Assembly: GCF_016481275.1 (NCBI RefSeq)
Contig: NZ_JAEMNW010000008.1
Coordinates: 1-64,000, forward strand
Source: Antrihabitans auranticaus
Lineage (GTDB): Bacteria; Actinomycetota; Actinomycetes; Mycobacteriales; Mycobacteriaceae
Direction: 5' to 3'
DNA: 64,000 nucleotides
Positions 27,401 to 34,530 of this stretch are shown one piece after another; position 1 is the stretch's first letter; each line of letters opens with the position of its first letter. A model generated the notes under the pieces. That model searched no databases. It was given only the letters and a program-made list of their open reading frames with translations, and had not been told where the DNA came from. Position numbers and translations under genes: made by a program.

Positions 27401-28423
27401 TCAGCTACCGCTCATCTTGATGGCGATAGCAAGCATCTGCGGGTTCGCGTCGGACGCGGCTGCCAGATCGCGGACACGGTCGGGGATCGGCAGCAGCGGG
27501 TAGCGCTCACGGAACGCGGACATGTCGTCGCCGAGCACGGAAGAAGGCGTCGCGATCGGGGGCAGCTTGTGCAGCCGCCACTGCTGGATCGGCGACTCGG
27601 CGAAGGCGAGCACACCGTCGTGGAAAAGCACGACAGCTGCCTTTCGAGAGTTCCGGGCGAGCACGGCGCAGGGTGCGCCGACCTTGGTCGCGACGTATGC
27701 GGCTTTCGCTCGCGGGCTGCGGAACTCGCCGTCGACGAGCCACACACCGTCTTCGTAGGTCACAGGAAGGCCATCGGACTGGAAAGCGTCGAGCATGTCG
27801 GCGTGGGGATCGTCGTCGGCATCGGCCGCGAGCTCGGTGATCGCGACGATGTCGGTCTCGGAGGCCGCCACTGCGAACGGCTGATCTGCGTCGAGGAGTT
27901 CACCGTCCAGGAGGTCCAGATCTGCAAAGATCGCCAGCTCTTTCGTGCGCTCCCACGCATGTTTGAAGGTGCGATCTGCCGCCGTGCTGCCGTGCAGGCG
28001 GGCATCCCGGCGCAGCAGTGCCAGGCACTCGGCGATCAGCGTGCACGCTGAAGTCACTACTTCTGCCGCGTGAGTGCGGTCCTCTTCGTCGGATGGGACG
28101 AGTTCGCACGCAACCTCTTTGAGGTCGTCTCGCCATCCTTCGTCGCCCTGCCACAGACCTGCCGCGAGTAGGACGAGGTAGAGGCGGGCGACGCCCATCC
28201 TGATTTCGAGAGCTGGGCGAGGATCTGCGGTAAGCGATCGCTGCTGCCTCTGCAGCCAGTTGCGAATCCGATCGTGCTCGCCGGCGTCGATAACCGGAAC
28301 GCGGGATCCGGCGTTTCGGCGAAGAACCAGATCGGCGAGAGGGGCGCCGACAATCTTTTCGACGGATACTGCCCACTCATCGAATCCGTCGACCGTCGAA
28401 GCTGCGTGCGCCACAACTACCAA
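27401..28423 (-). CDS. Conserved hypothetical protein
   Basis: 340 residues, not recognised. There is no signal peptide or membrane segment. The middle is helical and acidic (DLDLLDGELLDADQPF, ELAADADDDPHADML) and a C-terminal part is beta-rich (VLARNSRKAAVVLFHDGVLAFAE). The reading frame opens with TTG at 28423; a GTG nine bases further in is equally likely. It stands alone between the DHFR-like gene and the terminator of the second binding-protein module. Confidence 0.6.
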   Translation of the reverse strand: MVVVAHAASTVDGFDEWAVSVEKIVGAPLADLVLRRNAGSRVPVIDAGEHDRIRNWLQRQQRSLTADPRPALEIRMGVARLYLVLLAAGLWQGDEGWRDDLKEVACELVPSDEEDRTHAAEVVTSACTLIAECLALLRRDARLHGSTAADRTFKHAWERTKELAIFADLDLLDGELLDADQPFAVAASETDIVAITELAADADDDPHADMLDAFQSDGLPVTYEDGVWLVDGEFRSPRAKAAYVATKVGAPCAVLARNSRKAAVVLFHDGVLAFAESPIQQWRLHKLPPIATPSSVLGDDMSAFRERYPLLPIPDRVRDLAAASDANPQMLAIAIKMSGS

Positions 28424-28474
28424 CCTATTGCGCCATGGCCTTCATGTCTCGCGATCGCGGTGTGGCGTTGCATA

Positions 28475-28505
28475 CCGTCCCCCACGGGCGTGTCGTGGGG
28501 GACGG
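28475..28505 (-). terminator. Terminator after binding-protein gene B
   Basis: Perfect 12-bp stem CCGTCCCCCACG / CGTGGGGGACGG with a 7-base loop, 34 bp past the stop of the minus-strand gene at 28539. There is no T-run, as is common in high-GC actinobacteria. Confidence 0.7.
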
Positions 28506-28538
28506 TCCTGCTCTCGATGTCAAGCACCCCCCTCGGTT

Positions 28539-29507
28539 TCAGGCGACGGATGCGTGGGTCCTGGCAAGAGCTCCTTTCGTGCGAGTGGTTGTCGTCGGCT
28601 TCGGTGCAAGAAGCCGGATGCCAACCGGGCGGGGGAAACCCGCGGGCGGCAGGACGTCTCGGCGGACCGGGATGTAATGCTGCGCCGAGGCAATTTCCTG
28701 GCCCTCGAAGCTGACGAGGAAGTCGACGAAACGCTTGGCCGCCTGGGCGTTCGGGGTGTCCTTGAAAATGCCGACCGGTTGGGTCACATACGGGGCACCG
28801 TCGGTCGGGTATTCGAATGCGATCGGCAGTCCGCGTGCGGCCAAATCACGAGCGACGTAGTCGGCGACGATTCCCAGCGGCTGCGCGCCGGCCGCGACGA
28901 GCTCGCCGACCCACACGTTGCTGTGCACCATGCGGGGGCGGTTCGCGCTGAAATCGCGCAGCCACGAGCGGCCGAGACTCGGGGTTTCGCTCCAAACCTT
29001 CGCGTTGTGCATGCCGGCTCCGGAGATGAGCGGATTCACGATTGCGACCTGACCGCTGAATCTCCTTTCCGACAGGACCTTCCAGGATCGCGGCGGCGTG
29101 ATGTAGGCGCCCGTGTTGTAGGCGATGACGCTCGGGATGATGCGAGTTCCGACGTAGTACCCGTCCGGATCGACGAGGTTGCCGTGTAGCGCCGCGACGT
29201 CGGCGGGTGTGTAGCGAAGCAGCAGATCCCGGGCCTTGTAATCCTCGAACGTCTCGGCATCCGCAGCCATCAGCACGTCGGCGCTGATCCCTCCCGTAGC
29301 CGAAGAAACCTCGATCCTGGACTTCAGTTCGCCCGTCGGTGCGCGGAACACATCGACGTCGATATCCGGATTCAGTGCGGTGAATGCTTCGATCACTTCG
29401 TCGATCTTGTACCGCGGTTCCGACGTGTAGAGGCGCAGAACGGTCGTCGCGCGCAGGTGGGACGTTGTCGACTGCTGGACGGTGCGGGCACGAGTGAGTG
29501 TGGACAT
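28539..29507 (-). CDS. Fe3+-type solute-binding protein without export signal (copy B)
   Basis: 322-residue paralog of the protein at 23523-24551, closely similar along its length (LRLYTSEPRYKIDEVIEAFT, DVFRAPTGELKSRIE, YPTDGAPYVTQPVG, GQEIASAQHYIPVRRDV). Again the N-terminus (MSTLTRARTVQQSTTSHLRA) lacks any signal peptide and no ABC permease or ATPase is near. ATG 29507 was chosen because it has AGGAAATCG upstream; the in-frame start 39 bp earlier lacks a ribosome site. It lies 81 bp after the small TM protein. Ligand unknown; related folds bind ferric ion or small anions. Confidence 0.8.
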   Translation of the reverse strand: MSTLTRARTVQQSTTSHLRATTVLRLYTSEPRYKIDEVIEAFTALNPDIDVDVFRAPTGELKSRIEVSSATGGISADVLMAADAETFEDYKARDLLLRYTPADVAALHGNLVDPDGYYVGTRIIPSVIAYNTGAYITPPRSWKVLSERRFSGQVAIVNPLISGAGMHNAKVWSETPSLGRSWLRDFSANRPRMVHSNVWVGELVAAGAQPLGIVADYVARDLAARGLPIAFEYPTDGAPYVTQPVGIFKDTPNAQAAKRFVDFLVSFEGQEIASAQHYIPVRRDVLPPAGFPRPVGIRLLAPKPTTTTRTKGALARTHASVA

Positions 29508-29565
29508 TTCGATTTCCTGGTTTCGTTGTCGTGGATATCTGGTCATGGGGTGGCGGGTCAGTACG

Positions 29566-29601
29566 GCGGGTCAGTGATCTACCGCGGGTCAGTGATCTAC
29601 C
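29566..29601. repeat. 18-bp tandem duplication over a stop codon
   Basis: GCGGGTCAGTGATCTACC occurs twice in direct tandem (29566-29583, 29584-29601). The second copy contains the stop codon of the minus-strand small membrane protein, so the TGA and the preceding codons are duplicated in frame. A partial third copy (GCGGGTCAGTA) starts just before. Confidence 0.8.
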
Positions 29602-29747
29602 GCGCCGAATGCGACTGCGACTCCGGTGAGTGCTGCGATCGGAAAGGCGCAGATCTGCGCGATCCGGCGCTTGCGGGCCGCTTTGCGATCGGTCTCGGTC
29701 TCGGTCTCGGTGGCGGCTTCCGGCTTCTCGGTGGCGGTGGTATTCAT
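29589..29747 (-). CDS. Short single-TM protein paired with binding protein B
   Basis: 52 residues: about 28 charged residues (TATEKPEAATETETETDR, then KAARKRRIA) and one hydrophobic segment ICAFPIAALTGVAVAFGA ending at VDH and stop. It aligns in layout with the first 50 residues of the 174-residue protein of copy A but lacks the whole extracytoplasmic domain, so it is either a truncated relic or a minimal anchor. ATG 29747 lies at the same distance from the palindrome as in copy A and follows AAGGACTT. Confidence 0.6.
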   Translation of the reverse strand: MNTTATEKPEAATETETETDRKAARKRRIAQICAFPIAALTGVAVAFGAVDH

Positions 29748-29894
29748 GGTGTAAGTCCTTGTCTGAGAGGGCCTTCGAGGTTCTGGGCCGGTCGTTTCCC
29801 GGTGTGCAACAACTATCCCGCCGCCCGGCCCGCACGTCTGTCCGCCAACCGGTCCAACCGGGAGATGAAATCGCTGTCCACCGATCGGGGGACA
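29748..29894 (-). promoter_or_regulatory. Conserved promoter/leader B with palindrome
   Basis: Near-perfect palindrome TGTCCACCGATCGGGGGACA (29875-29894; one mismatched pair). The blocks CATCTCCCGGT (29857-29867), GGCGGACAG (29838-29846) and GATAGTTGTTGCACACCGG (29799-29817) keep the same spacing as copy A: palindrome and GATAGT block are separated by 57 bp in both. No MmyB regulator gene is adjacent here. Confidence 0.65.
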
Positions 29895-29958
29895 CGCGCC
29901 GTGTAGTCGTCGGTCCAAACGGCAACTCGCGACCGGCGACTCGGCTTATCGTCGAAGC

Positions 29959-31077
29959 ATGGGCGACAGAGCGAAGCCACTGCGTGCGGGTCAGGTGCTC
30001 TACAACGACGACGGAATCGGTTACGAAGTCGGCGCGGTGATCGGCGAAGGTGGCTTCGGGCAGGCATATTCGGCTTTTCGCCTGTCTGCAGACGGAAGCA
30101 GGCCGGTTGCACAGGTGTGCCTCAAGGTGTGCGGAAGTGCCGACGACTGGCACGGTGAGGCCTTCTTCGGCAAAGTGGTCCGCGGCTACGACCGCGCCGT
30201 CCAGATGCTCGATTCGTTCGTAGCGTCGACGGGTCGCGGACGGTTACAGGTGCGCCGTCACGTACTCGTGTTCGAGTACATGACGGAGGGGACCGTCTAC
30301 GACGCTGTGAAAGCCGAGCGACCACCCTGGGACGAGACGCGAGTTCGCAAAGAGATCGGCGGCGTCCTCGAGTTGCTGTCGCGGATGCACAACGTCGGCA
30401 TCACTCACCGCGATCTCACACCCGCGAATGTCTTCCTGCGCGGTGGTCATCTCGTCCTGGGTGATTTCGGGATCACTCGGATGACCCTGGACCCGAGGCG
30501 GGCGGAAGTCACCGCGTTCACACCGGCGTACACGCCGAAGGTGGTGTGGGCGAGCCATCGCTGGGGTCCGGCCGAGGACGTCTTCCAGCTCGGTCTGCTC
30601 GCATGCACCTTGCTGTCCGGACAGGTCTGGCAGGCCGAACAGGTGAATACGATTCGCCAGCTGGATGTTTCGGAGGATCTGAAATGCTGGATCTGGCATG
30701 CGACGGCCGCAAATGCGAAGAAGTATCTCGACGCAACCGACGCGAAAGACGCGTTGACGACCTTGCGGCACTTCAGCCTGCAACCCGGTCGGGCACCCGC
30801 GTCGATCGCCGGGCAGCGCGTCGTCTTCACCGGCAAACTGGAGAACTTGACCCGAGCAGATGCAGTCCGACTGGTGACCAATGCCGGTGCGCAGGTGCAA
30901 AGTTCGGTCTCCGACACCACGACCCTCGTCGTCCGCGGCCCGGTTCGCAACGCGCTGAGCGAGTTCGAGGGTCGCAAGCTCTTTGCCGTTCGCGAGAGAT
31001 TGCGGCTAGGTCAACCCATCAAAGTCATCAGTGGTCGGCAACTCGAACGCCTGCTTCGGATCAAGGCGAGTCGGTAG
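29959..31077 (+). CDS. Protein kinase-like domain fused to BRCT domain
   Basis: 372-residue soluble protein. Residues 20-270 are a Ser/Thr-kinase fold: glycine loop GEGGFG 29-34, Lys56 (CLKV), catalytic HRDLTPAN from 150, DFG 169-171 and DVFQLGLL for helix F. Residues 283-366 form a BRCT domain of the DNA-ligase type (IAGQRVVFTGKLENLTRADA, VTNAGAQVQSSVSDTTTLVV, ISGRQLERLL). BRCT domains bind DNA ends or phosphopeptides, so the kinase may be targeted to DNA damage or to its own products. There is no transmembrane segment, unlike most actinobacterial Pkn kinases. ATG 29959 is divergent from the copy B leader. Confidence 0.88.
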   Translation: MGDRAKPLRAGQVLYNDDGIGYEVGAVIGEGGFGQAYSAFRLSADGSRPVAQVCLKVCGSADDWHGEAFFGKVVRGYDRAVQMLDSFVASTGRGRLQVRRHVLVFEYMTEGTVYDAVKAERPPWDETRVRKEIGGVLELLSRMHNVGITHRDLTPANVFLRGGHLVLGDFGITRMTLDPRRAEVTAFTPAYTPKVVWASHRWGPAEDVFQLGLLACTLLSGQVWQAEQVNTIRQLDVSEDLKCWIWHATAANAKKYLDATDAKDALTTLRHFSLQPGRAPASIAGQRVVFTGKLENLTRADAVRLVTNAGAQVQSSVSDTTTLVVRGPVRNALSEFEGRKLFAVRERLRLGQPIKVISGRQLERLLRIKASR

Positions 31078-31151
31078 GTCGGGCCGACTCCGTGAAGAAC
31101 TGCTGCCGGTCGGGACCCTTGTTGTAGCAGCTTGATCAGCGTGTGCCCGCG

Positions 31152-32495
31152 TCAGCAGTGCTCGTCGTCACTCAGCGCGGTGTCGGTGAACAGCGTGTGC
31201 TCAGCTGGGTCCGGAAACAACTCGAGCTGCCGCGGCTTGCGAATGCGTTCGATACGTTCCCGACTTGCCGGTGCGGTCAGTAACCGCAGAGCGGCGGTGA
31301 GCGACTGCGCGGTGTTGGACCACGCATCGGCTTCGTCGTCGATGCGCTGAGCGTCGAAATAGTCGGACCTCGTACGCGCGTCCAGCGCCGCCGCCCGCCA
31401 TTGATCGACCTGAGATGTGCTGATTTGGATGAACTTTCGAATGGTTTCGGCGTCGCGTCCACACGCGAGGAGCAGGACCTCTGGATCCAGGCCACGGCCG
31501 TCGGGATCGACATCGATGATTGCGGTGAGTGCTGGTGGCAGGTCGTCGTCGTCGTCGAATGATTCGATCGTCTCTTTCTCGCCCGAGTCGATCGTGCCGC
31601 CCAGGCGCGCTGCGAAGGCGTCGTCGAAACCGAGCAGAAAGTCCCTGAAGTGTTCGACCAGCTCCAGAAAATGCTGCGGCACAAACGGGTACGCGGGAAC
31701 GTCGACAACCGCTTGAATGCGCCCCCCGGTCAAGACGAATCGAATGTGCCGCCAGCTCCGGCTGATATCGGCGAGATGCTCTGCGGCCCGGGTGCGGTCG
31801 GCGACGTTGCACACCAGTGGTGACCACAATTGAATCTCGGGCAAACGTGCGTCCGCCTCGATGAACATGACGACCCGGCCGGCAGGAACAACGACATCGC
31901 CGTCTTCGTCCTTGAAAGGGTAGTGGCCCATGAGGGCGAAGCTGCGGTCGATCAGGTTGCGCATGTGTTCGCGATTTTCGGCGATATTGGCCGAAAGTAT
32001 GTGCAGCGGTGGCAATTCGGAGACCGTGCACGCGACCCCGAACTCGCGCGAACGGTCCTCGGCATCCACGATGACTCGGAGGAAGGACGGGTGCGCAAAG
32101 TGCCAGACCTCACGCAGTGCGGCGACGGCGATGGCGGCAATCCGGTCGGCCTGAGCAGGTTCGGCATCGAGGAAATACGCGGGTGAGCCGTCGGGACCCG
32201 ACACCGGCTCACCGAAGCCGAGTTCATGCAGTCGTTCGATATCGCTCGCCCGCAGTTGGCGTGCATGTCCCAGAAAGGGATTCGACGACACCTCGCACCG
32301 AATCCAGCCGCCACCCCAACCGAGGAACTGCACGCACGGCGGGATACCGGTCTCGTTCGTGTCGTCGAATCTGGATTCGACGACCAACAACTGGTCGTCC
32401 GTCATGTCAGCGACCGCGTCCGCGATTCGGTTGCGGAACGCCGCCCAGGCGGCGTGAACCTCGCGGTCGAACTTTCCGGCGTCGATGTCTGACAT
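31152..32495 (-). CDS. YbjN/TY-Chap-like hypothetical protein
   Basis: 447-residue cytosolic protein. The N-terminal 110 residues (AAWAAFRNRIADAVADM, VQFLGWGGGWIRCEVSSN) and the middle (RVVMFIEADARLPEIQLWSP, HIRFVLTGGRIQAVVDVPAY, HFLELVEHFRDFLLGFDDAF) look like the YbjN/secretion-chaperone-like domains called TY-Chap in actinobacteria; that match is from memory and tentative. The end is helical and ends in an acidic tail. Such proteins have been proposed to bind peptides. ATG 32495 is the first good start. Confidence 0.6.
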   Translation of the reverse strand: MSDIDAGKFDREVHAAWAAFRNRIADAVADMTDDQLLVVESRFDDTNETGIPPCVQFLGWGGGWIRCEVSSNPFLGHARQLRASDIERLHELGFGEPVSGPDGSPAYFLDAEPAQADRIAAIAVAALREVWHFAHPSFLRVIVDAEDRSREFGVACTVSELPPLHILSANIAENREHMRNLIDRSFALMGHYPFKDEDGDVVVPAGRVVMFIEADARLPEIQLWSPLVCNVADRTRAAEHLADISRSWRHIRFVLTGGRIQAVVDVPAYPFVPQHFLELVEHFRDFLLGFDDAFAARLGGTIDSGEKETIESFDDDDDLPPALTAIIDVDPDGRGLDPEVLLLACGRDAETIRKFIQISTSQVDQWRAAALDARTRSDYFDAQRIDDEADAWSNTAQSLTAALRLLTAPASRERIERIRKPRQLELFPDPAEHTLFTDTALSDDEHC

Positions 32496-32545
32496 GCCGA
32501 TAACGTAGCGGGGAGTACCGACAAGTAAATCGAATCAGGAGAACG

Positions 32546-32830
32546 ATGATCATCGTTGCCGGACATATCCGCGTCGAACCGACCGATCGTGACAATTACC
32601 TGGAATCGTGCCGAGAAGTTGTCACACTCGCGCGTGCGGCGGCGGGCTGCCTCGATTTCGCGTTGTCGCCGGACCTCGTCGATGCCGGTCGAATAAACAT
32701 CTTCGAGCGCTGGCAGTCGGCAGACACGCTGCACGACTTCCGCGGCGAAGGATCCGGCGAGGACCTCGGTGCCATGATCCTCGGCGCAGACGTGCGCGAG
32801 TTCGACTACGAGTCGGAGCGAAAGCTCTAG
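32546..32830 (+). CDS. ABM-domain monooxygenase-like protein
   Basis: 94-residue antibiotic-biosynthesis-monooxygenase fold (dimeric alpha-beta barrel): IIVAGHIRVEPTDRDNYLES, REVVTLARAAAGCLDFALSP, NIFERWQSADTLHDF. These proteins oxidise quinone-like or aromatic substrates without cofactor or act as scavengers. ATG follows CAGGAGAACG. Its stop overlaps by 4 bp the stop of the convergent reductase. Confidence 0.88.
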   Translation: MIIVAGHIRVEPTDRDNYLESCREVVTLARAAAGCLDFALSPDLVDAGRINIFERWQSADTLHDFRGEGSGEDLGAMILGADVREFDYESERKL

Positions 32831-34023
32831 TAGACGTCCTTCAGGTAACGCTTCTCGGCGCGCAGGCTCGCGACGTACTCGTCGGCCGCATCGGGGGAGA
32901 GCCCGCCGTGTTCGGCGACGATCTCCCGCAGGGTCTGGTCGACATCCTTGGCCATCCGCAGCGCGTCGCCGCAGACATATACGTAGGCGCCCTCTTGCAG
33001 CCAGGCAAAGAGGTCTCTGCCGTTCTCGCGCATGCGGTGCTGGACGTAGATCTTCTCGGCCTGGTCGCGCGAGAACGCCAGGTCGAGGCGCGTCAGAACG
33101 CCGTCGGCGGCAAGCGAGTTCAGGTCGTCCTCGTAGATGAAGTCCGTGGCACGGCGCCGATCGCCGAAGAACAGCCAATTTCGACCAGCGGCGCCGCGCG
33201 CCTGGCGCTCGTGGAGGAAGGCGCGGAACGGTGCGATGCCGGTGCCCGGGCCGATCATGACGATCGGTGCGGAGTCGTCTGCCGGCAGCCGGAAGCCGTT
33301 GTTCTTGGCGATGAACACACCGGCCGTGGTGCCTTCGCCGACGCGGTCCGCGAGGTAGGTCGAGCAGCAGCCGCCGCGAGTGCGTTCTGCGTGCCGGTAC
33401 CGGACGCTCGCGACGGTGGTGTGTACGACTCCCTCATGGACGAGTGGGCTCGAAGAAATCGAATACGTCCGGTGCTGAAGGGGGGTGAGCAGGCCGACGA
33501 ATTCGTCGGCGGCAAGTTCGAGCGTCGGATCGATGGCCAGAACGTCGAGGACGTCCTTGCCCCACAACCACGCTTCGACCGCGGCGCGCTCGCCCGTGGC
33601 CAGCACGTGGCCGATCTCGGGGTCCGCGGTCCGGATGGCGACCTCGTCGATCAGGTCGCGCGAGGGCGTCGAAATCTCGTAGTTGTAGGTCAGCACATGT
33701 TCCAGCGACATGGTCGAACCGTCACGGGCCGTGATCGGTGCGTCAGCCGGAAGTCCCAAGCGTTCCAGGAGAGCGGCGACCAGCGACGGGTCGTTGACCG
33801 GTCGGACGTTCAGGCCGTCGCCCGCTTCGTAGGTCAGACCACTGTCGGCCAACGCGAAGGCGAAGTGCCGCACCTCTTTGTCCGAGTGCGGATGCGAAAG
33901 AAGATTGTTCTCGATCAGGGTGGCAGGATAGGGATTCTTGCGATTCCAAGGCGACCGCGTGGGTCGAGCCTTGGCCGGCCTGGTCGCGGCGTGTTCGCGC
34001 GTCGCAGCGGCGGCGGTGTTCAT
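32827..34023 (-). CDS. CysJ-like FAD/NADPH reductase without flavodoxin domain
   Basis: 398-residue ferredoxin-NADP-reductase-type module of the CysJ/P450-reductase family. The FAD loop is RTYSISSSP, followed by GGCCSTYLADRV; the NADPH site is GPGTGIAPFRAFL; the C-terminus has YVCGDALRMAKDVDQTL and ends in Tyr. The N-terminal flavodoxin of CysJ is missing, replaced by a 40-residue linker, so electrons must pass to a separate carrier or directly to a sulfite- or nitrite-reductase-like partner that is not in this window. ATG 34023 follows GGGAGC. Confidence 0.87.
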   Translation of the reverse strand: MNTAAAATREHAATRPAKARPTRSPWNRKNPYPATLIENNLLSHPHSDKEVRHFAFALADSGLTYEAGDGLNVRPVNDPSLVAALLERLGLPADAPITARDGSTMSLEHVLTYNYEISTPSRDLIDEVAIRTADPEIGHVLATGERAAVEAWLWGKDVLDVLAIDPTLELAADEFVGLLTPLQHRTYSISSSPLVHEGVVHTTVASVRYRHAERTRGGCCSTYLADRVGEGTTAGVFIAKNNGFRLPADDSAPIVMIGPGTGIAPFRAFLHERQARGAAGRNWLFFGDRRRATDFIYEDDLNSLAADGVLTRLDLAFSRDQAEKIYVQHRMRENGRDLFAWLQEGAYVYVCGDALRMAKDVDQTLREIVAEHGGLSPDAADEYVASLRAEKRYLKDVY

Positions 34024-34064
34024 ATAGCTCCCGTCGTCGTTCGGTCGTCCCCGTCGAGCATCGA

Positions 34065-34115
34065 AATTCTACAAAGAATTAGGGTTACCTCAGTGTGGCC
34101 GTGACGCATGTCACG
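34065..34115. promoter_or_regulatory. Divergent promoter with CRP/GlxR-like site
   Basis: CGTGACGCATGTCACG at 34100-34115 fits the GTGA-N6-TCAC core of CRP/GlxR operators. A second inverted repeat AATTCT-ACAA-AGAATT lies at 34065-34080. Both lie between the divergent CysJ-like reductase and ychJ. On the plus strand TACTAG (34131-34136) is placed for a leaderless ychJ transcript. Confidence 0.45.
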
Positions 34116-34142
34116 CTGCGGCAGTGGCCGATACTAGCGTTC

Positions 34143-34526
34143 GTGAGCGCAGCAATCGAAGCCTGTCCGTGCCGCCATGGTGAACCGTTCGCAGAGTGTT
34201 GTGGCGCGGTGATCGGAGGGAGACGCAAGGCGGTGACCGCCGTCCAGCTCATGCGTTCCCGCTACACGGCCTTCGCCATCGGCGACGAGGACTACCTCCT
34301 GCGTTCCTGGCATCCGCGGACTCGGGCGGATCACCTCGAATTGGATCCTGACCAGCAGTGGTACCTCCTCGAAGTGCTCCGAACCGAGCGTGGCGGCCTT
34401 CTGGAGAACGACGGAATCGTGGAGTTCCGTGCGCACTATCGCCATTTCGGCGAGCGGCACTCACTCCACGAGACCAGTCGTTTCGTACGCGAGAACGGCA
34501 GCTGGCTATACGTGTCTGCTCGCTGA
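34143..34526 (+). CDS. YchJ family (UPF0225) protein
   Basis: 127 residues with an N-terminal SEC-C-like zinc motif CPCRHGEPFAECCGAVI and the YchJ core RSRYTAFAIGDEDYLLRSWHP, EFRAHYRHFG and HETSRFVRENGSWLY. The function of the family is unknown; SEC-C motifs bind zinc and often contact the translation or secretion machinery. GTG 34143 was chosen because family members begin only a few residues before CPC; the frame stays open for 16 more codons upstream. It converges on the HEAT flavoprotein gene, with 4 bp between stops. Confidence 0.85.
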   Translation: MSAAIEACPCRHGEPFAECCGAVIGGRRKAVTAVQLMRSRYTAFAIGDEDYLLRSWHPRTRADHLELDPDQQWYLLEVLRTERGGLLENDGIVEFRAHYRHFGERHSLHETSRFVRENGSWLYVSAR

Positions 34527-34530
34527 GCGT

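Noticed and set aside
27391-27405. Small hairpin between convergent DHFR-like and unknown genes
   Set aside because: Only a 6-bp stem that overlaps both stop codons; too weak to call a terminator.
34079-34094. IdeR/DtxR-like iron box near ychJ
   Set aside because: TTAGG and CCTCA halves are present but the spacing is several bases too short for the 19-bp consensus.
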